A DNA stretch of 64,000 nucleotides from Desulfovibrio sp. GTDB lineage: Bacteria > Desulfobacterota > Desulfovibrionia > Desulfovibrionales > Desulfovibrionaceae. The stretch spans positions 1-64,000 of the forward strand of contig JAISWB010000096.1 in assembly GCA_031271265.1 (NCBI GenBank). Reading direction: 5' to 3'. The position numbers and the translations under genes are program-made. This document shows positions 8,236 through 17,199 of this stretch, one piece after another; the first letter of the stretch is position 1, and every line of letters starts with the position of its first letter. The notes below the pieces were generated by a model. The model had not been told where the DNA came from and ran no database searches. It saw only the letters and a list, made by a program, of their open reading frames with translations.

Positions 8236-8644
8236 GTACAAAAATTCGATGGAGTCACGGTATCTGTTGATTATCCAGAAGACAGCCGATTCTCTCCGCA
8301 TCTCCCGCAAGGCTCCCCGCATGATGCCGCCATAGCTCGCCGTACTGGTCTTGGTTCTGGCGGCGGTATTGATGACGATGGTATGCTCCGAGTAGTTCTG
8401 CACCGTGTCCAGCAGATCGGGCCCACCCATCCACATCGTCAAAAGAGTCCATCAGGCAATGCAGATTCGGCAGGGCGAGGTCTTTATGCGCCTTGAACAC
8501 GTCCTGGTTGTCGGTGTCCGTGGCCACAAGCAGGACGTTCCGTTCCCGGTTCAGAAGATAATCGGTCAGGGCGAAGGAAAGAAGGGTTTTACCCACGCCG
8601 CCTTTACTGCCGCCGATATAGTAAATGTTGAAATTGCCGTTCAT
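8010..8644 (-). pseudogene. ParA/MobD-like P-loop ATPase, frameshifted
   Basis: From ATG 8644 the protein begins MNGNFNIYYIGGSKGGVGKT, a deviant Walker A of the ParA/MinD type used by plasmid partition and mobilisation ATPases, followed by LLVATDTDNQD. Near 8420 an extra C in a CCC run shifts the frame; the next piece (DLLDTVQNYSEHTIVINTAARTKT..., then LYNSSKAREAVEK) continues the fold. At 8118-8123 a short A-run breaks it again before KTLNFPE, and further shifts follow. The gene order fits a mobilisation module of an integrative element. Several breaks make decay more likely than a single sequencing error. Confidence 0.65.
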
Positions 8645-8645
8645 G

Positions 8646-8840
8646 TCAAAGCTCAGTATTGGACAGATTCGGCGTATAGTAGGACGGCATGTTTTTCTGC
8701 TCCGCCCTTTGCGCCGGGGTTGCGTTCTGTGTTTCGGGTTTCAAGGTTTCAGTTTGCGGGGGGAGCCGCTTTTTCCGGGGCCGCTGCTTTCGGCCTCTCT
8801 TTCCGAGCCCTGGGGGATGACGGGCAGGTATGCGCCCCAT
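8646..8840 (-). CDS. Small ORF upstream of the ParA-like pseudogene
   Basis: A 64-codon frame ending 1 bp before the ParA-like start. It is rich in Arg, Lys and Pro (ARHPPGLGKRGRKQRPRKKR) and ends QKNMPSYYTPNLSNTEL. No family is recognised and no clear ribosome site precedes it. It may be the tail of a lost mobilisation gene, or chance. Confidence 0.25.
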   Translation of the reverse strand: MGRIPARHPPGLGKRGRKQRPRKKRLPPQTETLKPETQNATPAQRAEQKNMPSYYTPNLSNTEL

Positions 8841-9162
8841 AAGCGCTAATCAATTTTAGAGGGTATTACCCAAAGAATGTTTCAGCTTCTTAAAACCCCT
8901 GCCCCACAACCGATTCAGGGGGGTAAAATCATTCGTAAGTTAACACCCTCCATGTTTCAATGCCCGCATCGTTCGGAACGGACAGCGGCGAAGCCCGCAA
9001 AGGGAGTCCGGGGAAACGCCGACCGGGGATGCAGAGGAATTGCCGACCTTGTGCCGGCGCGGGCCTCGGCTGGTGAGGAAGGATGGTCGTGAGGTGTCTC
9101 TTCAATCCGCGCGGACGCGGGCCGCAGAGAACTTTGTGAGCTGTGCGGTGTTGAGTGTCGAT
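8841..9162. other. Gap between element remnant and lpxC
   Basis: About 320 bp without a supportable gene. It marks the change from lower-GC acquired DNA to GC-rich core. At 9101-9125 a GC-rich motif recurs, imperfectly, at 9162-9186 inside the lpxC end. No promoter was found. Confidence 0.4.
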
Positions 9163-10080
9163 TCAACCTGCACAGACGCGGGCCGCGGGCTGCCGTGCCG
9201 CCGGCGCGGCGCGTCCCGCAGGACGCTCGTCCAAAACGAGCTCTTCAAAAAAGAACTCGCGGGAAGCAAAGAGATGACGGAGGAAGGCGTTGTTCAGGCC
9301 GTGCCCGGAACAGTGAACGGTGAAACGGCCTTGAAGGGGAAGAGGCGACATGGCCGCGTCGCCGATAAAATCCAGAAGTTTATGACGTACAAATTCGTTT
9401 TCGTACCGCAGACCGCCCGGATTGAGCACGTCGGTATCGTCGAGAATGATCGCGTTGTCCAGGCTGCCGCCCAGGCCGAGCCCGGCTTTGTGCAGCATCT
9501 CCACATCGCGCAGAAAACCGAAGGTTCTGGCCGAAGCAACGGCGGAAAAGGATTCGGGGGTCAGATTCAGGGTCATGCGCTGCGCGCCGATGGCCGGGTG
9601 AGGAAAATCAACGAAATAATCCACGAAAAATCCGTCATAGGCCTCAGCCTGGATCCACTTGCCTTCCGCGGCATACCGGACCGGGCGCTTGATGCGCAAC
9701 ACCCTGCGCGTGCAGGACTGCCTGCGTATGCCTGCCTCGGCAAGCAGCCCGGCAAAGGCCGCGGCGCTGCCGTCCATGATGGGGATTTCGCCGCCGTCGA
9801 CATCGACGTGAATATTGTCGACGCCGAGACCGCGCAGGGCGGCCGCAAGATGCTCCACCGTGGCAACGGAAACGCCGTTCCCGCCCAGAACCGTCGCAAG
9901 ACAGGCCGCCGTCACCGCATCGGGCGCCGGCCGAAGGGCGCGTGAACCGTCCCGTGTGCGGGCATGGAACACTATACCGGCATTCCCGGCTGCCGGGCGC
10001 AATGTTATGCCTACCTCTTTCCCGCTGTGTAACCCTATGCCGGAACAGGAAACCCGCCGCCCTATGGTTGTCTGCCGCAT
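9163..10080 (-). CDS. lpxC: UDP-3-O-acyl-N-acetylglucosamine deacetylase
   Basis: LpxC performs the committed step of lipid A synthesis: zinc-dependent removal of the acetyl group from UDP-3-O-acyl-GlcNAc in the cytoplasm. The start MRQTTIGRRVSCSGIGLHSG is the family N terminus; the ATG at 10080 follows ATGGAGGCATGC, so I trim the ORF-track start by 40 codons. Zinc ligands appear as TVEHLAAALRGLGVDN (first His) and KLLDFIGD with downstream GRFTVHCSGHGLNNAF. The 305-residue size is normal; the last 20 residues are an Ala/Arg/Pro-rich tail. It is the last gene of the rpmE-DUF1385-prfA-prmC-lpxC run, with a 259-bp AT-rich gap to prmC that may hold its own promoter. Confidence 0.93.
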   Translation of the reverse strand: MRQTTIGRRVSCSGIGLHSGKEVGITLRPAAGNAGIVFHARTRDGSRALRPAPDAVTAACLATVLGGNGVSVATVEHLAAALRGLGVDNIHVDVDGGEIPIMDGSAAAFAGLLAEAGIRRQSCTRRVLRIKRPVRYAAEGKWIQAEAYDGFFVDYFVDFPHPAIGAQRMTLNLTPESFSAVASARTFGFLRDVEMLHKAGLGLGGSLDNAIILDDTDVLNPGGLRYENEFVRHKLLDFIGDAAMSPLPLQGRFTVHCSGHGLNNAFLRHLFASREFFFEELVLDERPAGRAAPAARQPAARVCAG

Positions 10081-10339
10081 GCATGCCTCCATGTGCAAAG
10101 CGCGTATGCAAGAAGCATTCCGTAGGTTGTATAGAGATATCATATTTAAATTATTACTAAAAATTTTGCGCATGGAGCAGTCTTGCGTGTGTTTTTCCAC
10201 ACAGTGCGTTGTTTATGCACGGGTTATTGCCTTGTCCGTTTCGAACGCAGGGGGCAGACAAATGATGGGCATCGGCCTGAGCAAGCGCCGGGCCGGCAGG
10301 GGAAATACTTTCTTCCGGCGGGGTTTGAGTGGAGCCCCT

Positions 10340-11539
10340 TTAATCAATGTTTCTCAATCCGCTCCGGTGGCGCAGGCGGGCGACGAGAGCCCTGTCCCTG
10401 CCCGCGTGATCCGTATGCAGGCGGGCTTCGCGCCAGAGGCCCGCGCGCAGCGCGGAGAGGAGCCGCGCGCCCTGCTTTTCCCCTATTTCCAGCAGAAGGA
10501 GACCGCCCGGCTTGAGCAATGTTTCCGCGCAGCGCACGATGCTCAGGGCGGCGGAACTGCCGTCGACGTTCCCTTCCGCCCCGCGGGCCGGAACGGGCAC
10601 CAGGGCTGTTTTCGGCTCATGTTCGCGTATTTCGCGCGGCAGGCGGGCGTATTCCTCCGCACTCACATAGGGGGGGTTGGCTACCAGCAGGTTCAGGGAG
10701 CGTTCGCGCAGGGGGGGGTGGTTGAAATCGGCGCGGAAGAAGGCCACGCGGCTGCAGCCCAAGGCGCGGCAGTTTTGGGAGGCAAGGTGCAGCGCGCCCT
10801 CGCTCATGTCGAGGGCCAACCCTCGCCAGTTGTCGGGCAATTCCAGATCCAGGATTGCGGCAAGGCAGCCGGAGCCTGTGCCGAAATCGGCAAAGACGGC
10901 CTTGTCCGTGCCGTGCCGGCAACTCGGGGATGCGGCCGAGGCGAGTTCGATGAGAAGTTCGCTTTCCGGGCGAGGTATGAGTACTTCCGGCCCGACTGTG
11001 AAGGTGCGGCCGTAAAATTCTTTTTTCCCCGTGATATAGGCGGTCGGCTCGCCGGCAGCGCGCCGTCCGATAAATGCGCGGGCTTTTGCCGCGTGCGCCG
11101 GGTCCAGGGGTTGTCCGGGCGACATGATCAGCTCTTTGAGCAAATCCGCCCTGTCCACGCCGCAGGCCGCGGCCAGGAGGACTTCCGCCGTCAGGCGGGG
11201 GCTGTCGGCGCGGGCCTTGTCCAGAAAATGCGTGGCGGCAGCGAGGAAGCGTGGTGCATCGGCTGGAAATCGCCCGGTATCCGTGAGGAAGCGTTCTGCA
11301 TCGGCTGGAAATCGCCCGGTATCCGGGAGGAAGCACTCCGCATCGGCGTGGAAATGCCCGGTCTCCGTGGGGAAGCACTCGGCATCGGCGGGCAAGAGGT
11401 CGGTATCCGTGCGGAAGCGCGCTGCCTCGGCGGCGGAGGGCTTTACGTCGGTGGGGAAGCGTTCGGTTTCGATGTGAAAGGGCCGGCAGTCGGACCCGGT
11501 GTCCGCGGGCGGCGAGGCGGCATGGCGCGGGCGGTGCAC
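10340..11539 (-). CDS. prmC: Release-factor glutamine methyltransferase with N-terminal repeat extension
   Basis: PrmC (HemK) methylates the glutamine of the GGQ loop in release factors. The C-terminal 280 residues are standard: THFLDKARADSPRLTAEVLL (N-terminal helical domain), GKKEFYGRTFTVGPEVLIPRPESELL, the SAM loop FADFGTGSGCLAAIL and the active-site NPPYVS. In front lies an unusual 115-residue extension of about six 14-residue repeats (TGRFPADAERFLTD type) coded by a 42-bp DNA tandem array. GTG 11539 starts 10 bp after the prfA stop, the classical prfA-prmC pair. A shorter product starting near the helical domain is possible, but I see no good start there. Confidence 0.9.
   Translation of the reverse strand: MHRPRHAASPPADTGSDCRPFHIETERFPTDVKPSAAEAARFRTDTDLLPADAECFPTETGHFHADAECFLPDTGRFPADAERFLTDTGRFPADAPRFLAAATHFLDKARADSPRLTAEVLLAAACGVDRADLLKELIMSPGQPLDPAHAAKARAFIGRRAAGEPTAYITGKKEFYGRTFTVGPEVLIPRPESELLIELASAASPSCRHGTDKAVFADFGTGSGCLAAILDLELPDNWRGLALDMSEGALHLASQNCRALGCSRVAFFRADFNHPPLRERSLNLLVANPPYVSAEEYARLPREIREHEPKTALVPVPARGAEGNVDGSSAALSIVRCAETLLKPGGLLLLEIGEKQGARLLSALRAGLWREARLHTDHAGRDRALVARLRHRSGLRNID
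11246..11482. repeat. 42-bp tandem repeat, about 5.6 copies, in the prmC 5' end
   Basis: Units begin at 11246, 11288, 11330, 11372, 11414 and 11456, each starting GAAGC. The first two differ at only a few positions; the outer ones are more diverged. Because 42 is a multiple of three, the array encodes a 14-residue repeat in PrmC. Confidence 0.9.
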
Positions 11540-11549
11540 GGCGCGGGAG

Positions 11550-12620
11550 TTACAGCTCGGACTGAGCCTGGAGTTTTTCCGCCTGGGCGGCGGTGGTCAG
11601 GGCATCGACAATTTCCTGGATATCACCTTCAAGAACTTGTTCCAGTTTGTAGAGGGTCAGGTTGACGCGGTGGTCGGTCACGCGGCTCTGGGGGAAATTG
11701 TAGGTGCGGATACGTTCGGAGCGGTCTCCGGAACCGACCTGGGAGCGGCGGTTTGCGGCCTGTTCGGCGTGCAGCCGGTCCTGCTCGGCCTGCAGGAGAC
11801 GCGAACGGAGCACCTTCAGCGCCTTGGCCCTGTTTTTGTGCTGCGATTTTTCGTCCTGACAGGAAACGCTGATGCCGGTCGGGATATGCGTCAGGCGCAC
11901 GGCCGAATCAGTGGTGTTGACGCTTTGGCCTCCCGGCCCCGAGGAGCGGAAGACGTCGAAGCGCAGATCGTCGGGTTTCAGGTCTACGTCGGCTTCCTCG
12001 GCCTCGGGCATGACGGCCACGGTTGCGGCCGAGGTGTGGATGCGCCCTTGCGATTCCGTGACCGGCACGCGCTGCACCCGGTGGGTGCCTGCTTCGTATT
12101 TCAGGTAGCTGTAGGCTTTCTTTCCGTTCAGGAGGGCGATGATTTCCCTGCAACCGCCGCCGGCGGCATCGCTCATTCCCAGGATTTCCACCGTCCAGCC
12201 GCGCCTTTCCGCATAGCGGGCGTACATGCGGAAGAGGTCCGCGGCAAAGAGAGCGGCTTCTTCTCCGCCGGTTCCGGCGCGGATTTCCAGAATGGTGTTC
12301 TTGTCGTCCAGAGGATCGGCGGGAAGGAGCAGGAGGGTCAGTTCCTGTTCCAGGCGGGCCGCTTCCGCCTCCAGGTGTTTTATTTCCTCGCGGGCCATCT
12401 CCCGAATATCGCCGTCCTCGTCCTGAAGCAGGGAAGCGCTTGCGGCGGCCTGCTTTTTGATTGCTTCGTACCGTCCGAAGCACTCCACAATCTCCTTGAG
12501 ATCCGCGTGGGCTTTGGCCAGTCTGCGGTAGCGCTCCGGATCGGCAACGGCTTCCGGGTCGGCAAGCTGTCGTTCCAGATCCTCATGGGTGCGCTTGAGA
12601 TTTTCCAGTTTTGCGAACAT
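11550..12620 (-). CDS. prfA: Peptide chain release factor 1
   Basis: RF1 recognises UAA and UAG and triggers peptide release. The 356-residue protein shows the codon-reading tripeptide PVT in [14 protein letters not shown] (PxT marks RF1, SPF would mark RF2) and the catalytic GGQ in [26 protein letters not shown] and [14 protein letters not shown] are also typical. It lies between DUF1385 (70 bp upstream) and prmC (10 bp downstream), whose product modifies this GGQ. A 31-bp tandem duplication sits just upstream. Confidence 0.96.
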   Translation of the reverse strand: MFAKLENLKRTHEDLERQLADPEAVADPERYRRLAKAHADLKEIVECFGRYEAIKKQAAASASLLQDEDGDIREMAREEIKHLEAEAARLEQELTLLLLPADPLDDKNTILEIRAGTGGEEAALFAADLFRMYARYAERRGWTVEILGMSDAAGGGCREIIALLNGKKAYSYLKYEAGTHRVQRVPVTESQGRIHTSAATVAVMPEAEEADVDLKPDDLRFDVFRSSGPGGQSVNTTDSAVRLTHIPTGISVSCQDEKSQHKNRAKALKVLRSRLLQAEQDRLHAEQAANRRSQVGSGDRSERIRTYNFPQSRVTDHRVNLTLYKLEQVLEGDIQEIVDALTTAAQAEKLQAQSEL

Positions 12621-12673
12621 CAGGCGGTTCTTTTTCCGGTTTTGCGGATGTCGGACGTTTGTATGGCCGGGGC

Positions 12674-12726
12674 GGTTCAGGTTGCGCCGTTCATACAGCA
12701 GGGTGGTTCAGGTTGCGCCGTTCATA
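12674..12726. repeat. 31-bp-period tandem duplication at the DUF1385/prfA junction
   Basis: GGTTCAGGTTGCGCCGTTCATA occurs exactly at 12674-12695 and 12705-12726. Read on the minus strand the first-met copy encodes the end of the DUF1385 protein (YERRNLN) and the second contains its stop codon, so the 3' end of the gene has been duplicated. Confidence 0.9.
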
Positions 12727-13764
12727 GGGCGGGGTATTGATTGCGGCGTCCGCCGTATCGCCGAGGGCTTCTTTAAGGGCGACGAGGGCGACTTCCAGTT
12801 CACGGTAGTCCGGTTCGCGGGTGGTGAGGAGTTGCAGGAGCATGCCCGGCCCGCGCGCGAGAAGCCCCGGCAGGAAGGCGCGGATGCCGGCGGCGGCGCG
12901 GATGGCCTCGTAGGCCAAGGCGCTTATGGGCGCCATGAGCAGCAGTTTGAAAACGATGATGACTGCATGCTTGAGCAGGGCGGATTCCGGCGTCCACAGG
13001 GACAGGAGGAGGGGCACGAGCGCGGCGTGCATAAGGATGGACAGGGACAGCACGAAAAGCAGGAAAGTCGTCCCGCAGCGCGGGTGCAGGCGGCTGTAGG
13101 CGGCGGCGGCCCCGGCCGTAACCGGGTTTTCCCCCTGCTCGTAGGCGGCGATGGTTTTGTGTTCCGCGCCGTGGTATTCGAAAACGCGGCGGATATCCGG
13201 CACACAGGAAATACAGGCTATATAGCCGATGAACATGATGAATTTCAGCAGTCCGTCCCAAAGGTGAAAGGAGAGTTCTTCCACTTCTCCGGACAGGGAC
13301 AGGGCGTTCAACCCGAGGGTCAGCAAATGCGGCAGGACCACGAACAGCATGAGGGCAAAGCCCACAGCGCCGAACAGGGTCAGGGCGATCTGCCAATTTT
13401 TGAGCTTGTCGCCCTCGGCTTCCGCGGCGAGTGAAGCGGACAGGTTGAGCGCCTTGATGCCGTTGACCATAGTGTCTATCAGCAACGGGAAACCGCGCAA
13501 CCAGCGTTTGCGTGCGAGGCCGGAAGTGAAGCAACTGCGCCAGGGACCGCTCAGGGCGACAATAGCGCCGTTGCTTGTGCGGACGGCAACGGACAGGGTG
13601 CCGCCGTTGCGCATCATGATGCCTTCTATGACCGCCTGCCCGCCGACGGCGAGGCTTTCCCGACTGCCGTCGGCAGCGTCGCCGGCGCTTGTGAAAGCGG
13701 CAGGCAGGGCGGCAAAAAAGGCGAAAAGGGCAGCGGGGTATTCGGCGCGGACGGCTGAATGCAA
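12691..13764 (-). CDS. DUF1385 integral membrane protein
   Basis: A membrane protein of the DUF1385 family, about 357 residues from TTG 13764. It begins near [16 protein letters not shown], the family signature, and contains the conserved [15 protein letters not shown] and [17 protein letters not shown], with about five hydrophobic segments. The histidine- and glutamate-rich signature suggests a metal site, but the function is unknown. The 409-residue ORF overlaps rpmE, so a later start is needed; TTG 13764 follows AGAGGCAGCT. Its position between rpmE and prfA is common in this group of bacteria. Confidence 0.8.
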   Translation of the reverse strand: MHSAVRAEYPAALFAFFAALPAAFTSAGDAADGSRESLAVGGQAVIEGIMMRNGGTLSVAVRTSNGAIVALSGPWRSCFTSGLARKRWLRGFPLLIDTMVNGIKALNLSASLAAEAEGDKLKNWQIALTLFGAVGFALMLFVVLPHLLTLGLNALSLSGEVEELSFHLWDGLLKFIMFIGYIACISCVPDIRRVFEYHGAEHKTIAAYEQGENPVTAGAAAAYSRLHPRCGTTFLLFVLSLSILMHAALVPLLLSLWTPESALLKHAVIIVFKLLLMAPISALAYEAIRAAAGIRAFLPGLLARGPGMLLQLLTTREPDYRELEVALVALKEALGDTADAAINTPPYERRNLNHPAV

Positions 13765-13774
13765 AAGCTGCCTC

Positions 13775-13984
13775 TTATTGTTGCGCGCGGGCGTATTTCT
13801 TGCGGAAGCGGTCAATGCGTCCGGCGGTGTCGACGAAGCGTTGCTTGCCCGTATAGAACGGGTGGCAACGCGAGCAGATTTCCATGGGGATCTTTTCGCC
13901 TTTGGTGGAGAGGGCCTCAACGGTATGACCGCAGGCGCAGCTTATGACGGCTTTGTACAGCTTCGGATGAATATTTTTTTTCAC
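13775..13984 (-). CDS. rpmE: Ribosomal protein L31
   Basis: A 69-residue zinc-type L31 of the large ribosomal subunit. [34 protein letters not shown] and [14 protein letters not shown] are diagnostic; CxC plus CxxC are the zinc ligands, so this is the C+ paralogue. The start is GTG 13984 after CGAGGTCAGTC, 13 codons inside the ORF-track frame. A good sigma-70-type promoter lies 120 bp upstream and probably serves the whole run down to prmC. Confidence 0.95.
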   Translation of the reverse strand: MKKNIHPKLYKAVISCACGHTVEALSTKGEKIPMEICSRCHPFYTGKQRFVDTAGRIDRFRKKYARAQQ

Positions 13985-14101
13985 GACTGACCTCGTCGGG
14001 CGCCGGGGACCTCGCGGGAGCAACTCTCGGCCGTGCCGTCCATGGCAGGGCTTGCCGTGTCGTGCCGCGATTGCCCGGACAGGCGTTGTGTTGAACTTTT
14101 A

Positions 14102-14130
14102 CATATACACCCTATGCTGAGAATTGACAA
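14102..14130 (-). promoter_or_regulatory. Sigma-70-type promoter of rpmE
   Basis: On the minus strand TTGTCA and TATATG are separated by exactly 17 bp, ending about 117 bp before the rpmE GTG. It is the best housekeeping-type promoter I found in the window. Confidence 0.6.
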
Positions 14131-14259
14131 GAAAAAATGTCGACAACAAAACTACCGACGATTTACGGCATAAACGCTTAAACGGCGGACATGACGTAAA
14201 CGCGCAAACGGCCGGCGCGCCGCGGGGGCGCGCCGGGAGAGCTTTGCAGCGGTGATGCG

Positions 14260-15210
14260 CTATTTTTCCGCCTGATCTTTGCGCAGAAACTCGATCAGCG
14301 TCTGTTCGCGCGCCGAGCGGCGTTGTTGTATTCTTTCAGCGGGCCAGTCGAAGTATCCTTTGCCGGTTTTCAGGCCGAGCGTTCCTGCCGCGCGCAGGTC
14401 GTCCACCAGGGAAGGCGCTTTTTTGTAGGCGCAAAGCTTGTCGCCCAATTCATCCAGCAGGGCGCCGAGGATGTCCCATCCACCCATGTCGGCGCTTTCG
14501 ATGGGTCCGGTTTGCGCGTAACGGCGGCCGAGGCTGTAAACGATTGCCTTGTCCACGGTTTCCGCCGAAGCCCAGCCCTGCTCCACGATATACACGGCTT
14601 CGCGCAGCACTGCCGCCTGAATGCGGTTGATGATGAAGCCCGATACGGCCGTGCTCAGTTCAACGGGCATATTCCCGATGGATTCCACCCATTGCACGGC
14701 GGTTTTGCGCACGGAATCCGAGGTCGCGGAACAGGGGCAGACCTCGACCGTGGGCATGAGGTAGGGGGGCGTGAAGAAGTGTATGGAAAGAAAGCGTTCG
14801 GGGCGTTTGAAGGCCGTGCGGATTTGCTCAAGGTCGAGGCCGGAGGTGTCTGTGGCGATGACGGCGTGTTCCGGGCATGCGGCTTCCACCACGGCGAAGA
14901 CGTCGCGTTTGACCTGCAGGACCTCGGCGACGGATTCCATGACCAGGTCGACGCCTGCGGCGGCTTCTTCCAAAGTGGTGACGCCGGTGATATTCTTTCT
15001 GATCTTGTCTCCTTCGCCGGCCGGCATGAGTTTGTTGTTTTCGTACAGGGCTATGGCCCGGTCGATGCTGTCGAGGCCGCGCTTGATGCTTTCCGGCGAG
15101 CGGCCGAACAGCTTGACGGTATAGCCGGCTTTGGCGGCGAGAAAGGCGACTCCGTGTCCCATGGTTCCGGTGCCCAGACAGGCGACCGTATTGATGTTTG
15201 CTGCCCGCAT
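14260..15210 (-). CDS. 3-hydroxyacyl-CoA dehydrogenase-family protein
   Basis: A 316-residue NAD-dependent dehydrogenase with an N-terminal Rossmann domain (VACLGTGTMGHGVAFLAAKAGY) and a C-terminal helical domain (VSGFIINRIQAAVLREAVYIVEQG, GPIESADMGGWDI). The linking motif SIHFFTPPYLMPTVEV departs from the HFFNPxxxMxLVEV of true acyl-CoA enzymes and recalls lambda-crystallin and carnitine dehydrogenases, so the substrate may be a free 3-hydroxy acid. ATG 15210 follows AGAGGAGTCATCGCC. A same-family gene sits at 39735 in the BKACE cluster; the two are paralogues, not copies. Confidence 0.85.
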   Translation of the reverse strand: MRAANINTVACLGTGTMGHGVAFLAAKAGYTVKLFGRSPESIKRGLDSIDRAIALYENNKLMPAGEGDKIRKNITGVTTLEEAAAGVDLVMESVAEVLQVKRDVFAVVEAACPEHAVIATDTSGLDLEQIRTAFKRPERFLSIHFFTPPYLMPTVEVCPCSATSDSVRKTAVQWVESIGNMPVELSTAVSGFIINRIQAAVLREAVYIVEQGWASAETVDKAIVYSLGRRYAQTGPIESADMGGWDILGALLDELGDKLCAYKKAPSLVDDLRAAGTLGLKTGKGYFDWPAERIQQRRSAREQTLIEFLRKDQAEK

Positions 15211-15331
15211 GGCGATGACTCCTCTGTTATGAGTTGGGTAAAGTTGAAAGATTACCGTTTGCGCCCTGCACCATAGCACACACGCGGCAAATATGACAAC
15301 CGCCGGGAACGCGGCCGTTCAGGCAGGCGCA

Positions 15332-15853
15332 TCAAAATTTTTGTCTGCTTTGCAGGAGATGCCCGGATCCTTCAAGGCGCAGTAAAGCCGCTTTTTTGTC
15401 GAGCCCCCCGGCGTAGCCGGTCAGGCTGCCGTCCGCGCCCACAACCCTGTGGCACGGTATCAGCAGAGAAACGGGATTATGCCCCACTGCGCCGCCGACG
15501 GCCTGCGCCGACATGGAAGCTGAGCCTTTTTGCGCCGCCAACCGTCCGGCAACAGCTCCATAGGTTGTGAGTTTTCCATAGGGAATCTCCAACAGGATGG
15601 CCCACACCTTTTTCTGAAAAGCAGTACCCTGCGGATTAAGGACAAAGTCATGATTCGGGTTGCAGCCTGCAAAATAGTTATCCAGCCATGCCTTCAACCG
15701 CGTAAAAACAGGATGGTCGGGTTTCTGAATCCAATTGCCGGTTTTCGCAGGATAATATTTTTGTCCTATGAACCAAAATCCGGTAAGCGCATCGTCTTCA
15801 ACGCATGCCGTAGTGAGGCCGAGCGGCGTTTTCAATTCATCGACATAAATCAT
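15332..15853 (-). CDS. ogt: Methylated-DNA--protein-cysteine methyltransferase
   Basis: A suicide DNA-repair enzyme that moves the methyl group from O6-methylguanine to its own cysteine. The 173-residue protein ends with the active-site motif LLIPCHRVVGADGSLTGYAGG; the HTH-like part reads GTAFQKKVWAILLEIPYGKLTTYGAVA. There is no Ada regulatory domain. It starts 3 bp after the stop of the MFS gene, so the two are co-transcribed with no obvious functional tie. Confidence 0.93.
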   Translation of the reverse strand: MIYVDELKTPLGLTTACVEDDALTGFWFIGQKYYPAKTGNWIQKPDHPVFTRLKAWLDNYFAGCNPNHDFVLNPQGTAFQKKVWAILLEIPYGKLTTYGAVAGRLAAQKGSASMSAQAVGGAVGHNPVSLLIPCHRVVGADGSLTGYAGGLDKKAALLRLEGSGHLLQSRQKF

Positions 15854-15856
15854 CAC

Positions 15857-17026
15857 TTATGCTCCTGTCGTTTTCAGTTTCGGCAACGTAAAAGAGAGTA
15901 TCGCCGGAAGCACGGCAACTCCCGCGACAATATACATAACAGGCTGCAGACCGTGAACGTCCGCAACGCTGCCCAGTATGGGAGCGGCGATGCCGCCCAC
16001 GCTGACCGCCAAGCCCAAAGTAACGCCCGAGGCCAGCCCGATCCGGTTGGGAAGATATTTTTGTCCCATAACAACTGCGGGACTGAACGGCACATACAAT
16101 GCCAAGCCGATAGGAATAAGCAGTAATGTAGCCCAAACCACGTTGTCTGCAAAAATAAAAAGACACAGTAACGGCAGTAGAAAGAGAAAACCAATCCGGA
16201 TTATCCTGTGAAAGCCGAACCTGTCGGCCATCCTGCCGCCCAGCAGCGTACCGATCGCTCCCACGCCGAGCAACAGGCTTAAGGTCATGCCCGCGACATG
16301 TTCAGATTGTTTGAGTACGTTTATCCAATAAAGCGGCAAGAAGGTGTTCATGCCGTGAAAAATAAAGGATCGGCTGAACACGAGGGCACACAGCAAGGTA
16401 AAAGCTCCCCATCGGTCTTTTTCCTGTGTATTGCTTTGTATTTTCCCGGCGGCCACGGCTTCTGCCTCATTACGACTGTACCTGTTCATTGCCGTGTATA
16501 ACGCAAAAAAGGTAATCACGGCCGGCAGGAGAAGGGCGGACATGCCTTTGAGCCCGAAAGACAGGATAAGCCACATGGCTGTAACCGGCCCAAGCGCGAA
16601 GCCGAGGTTGCCGCCGAAGGAGAAGATACTCAACCCCGTACCTTTTTTCTTACCGGAAACCTTATTGGCATACCGGGCGGCTTCGGGGTGGTACGCGGCA
16701 ATGCCTATGCCGCTTATCATGAAAGCGACAAACAGCAGCGGATAACTGGTGACGAATCCGGCAGCGACAGGGCCGCACACTGCCGACAGCGCGCCGACCG
16801 CCATAATCCACGGTTTGCTGATTTTGTCCGCAAGGGCGCCGAAGGCGGGCTGAATGACCGAAGATACAAGCGTGAGCGCAAAGACCAAACTTGCGGCCGT
16901 TGTGTAGCTGAACCCGTATTCGGCGATGAAAAACGGGAGAATCGCCGGTAAGGCTCCCTGATTCATATCGGTAAACAGATGGCCCGCCGACAGCAGGTAA
17001 ATGTACGGGCTGTTCCGCTCTTTCAT
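15857..17026 (-). CDS. MFS efflux transporter, fosmidomycin-resistance (Fsr) type
   Basis: A 12-segment inner-membrane transporter of about 389 residues. The N terminus YLLSAGHLFTDMNQGALPAIL and the loop GISGIGIAAYHPEAARYAN-like region with SGKKKGTGLSIFSFGGNLGFALGP match Fsr-type exporters, which remove small hydrophilic drugs by proton antiport. GGRMADRFG is the MFS loop motif. I prefer ATG 17026 (ribosome site GTGGAG) to GTG 17038. The drug or metabolite exported is unknown. It forms a two-gene unit with ogt. Confidence 0.85.
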   Translation of the reverse strand: MKERNSPYIYLLSAGHLFTDMNQGALPAILPFFIAEYGFSYTTAASLVFALTLVSSVIQPAFGALADKISKPWIMAVGALSAVCGPVAAGFVTSYPLLFVAFMISGIGIAAYHPEAARYANKVSGKKKGTGLSIFSFGGNLGFALGPVTAMWLILSFGLKGMSALLLPAVITFFALYTAMNRYSRNEAEAVAAGKIQSNTQEKDRWGAFTLLCALVFSRSFIFHGMNTFLPLYWINVLKQSEHVAGMTLSLLLGVGAIGTLLGGRMADRFGFHRIIRIGFLFLLPLLCLFIFADNVVWATLLLIPIGLALYVPFSPAVVMGQKYLPNRIGLASGVTLGLAVSVGGIAAPILGSVADVHGLQPVMYIVAGVAVLPAILSFTLPKLKTTGA

Positions 17027-17095
17027 TTTTTTCTCCACCTTGACAAAGGTCGGGGCCTTGTATAGGCGACGGCATCCCGACTTCGCCGTACCCTG

Positions 17096-17199
17096 ATGAA
17101 AACCGCCTGATGCCTCACGGCATCGACCCTATGAAAACCGTTCAAACCTCACGGTGCCGGCTTGATGAAAACCGCTCAAAATTTCACGGCGTCGGCCTT
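17096..17199. repeat. Three tandem copies of a 34-35-bp unit carrying the start codon
   Basis: ATGAAAACCG followed by a CTCACGG-like block occurs at 17096, 17131 and 17165. The third copy contains the ATG of the transglycosylase gene and its first ten codons. Copies are diverged (about 70-80% alike by eye). Confidence 0.7.

Noticed and set aside
9096-9190. Two CRISPR-like units 61 bp apart (TTCAATCCGCGCGGACGCGGGCCGC and a diverged second copy)
   Set aside because: Only two imperfect units, one overlapping the lpxC end, no third unit and no cas gene. Better seen as a chance or local duplication.
9815-11665. 616-codon plus-strand ORF and other long frames opposite core genes (12.6, 19.1-20.6, 28.7-30.7, 32.3-34.2, 55.5-57.9 kb)
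   Set aside because: Each lies antisense to a gene with clear family motifs; their translations are Arg/Gly/Gln-rich or otherwise unlike proteins. They are GC-rich shadow frames.
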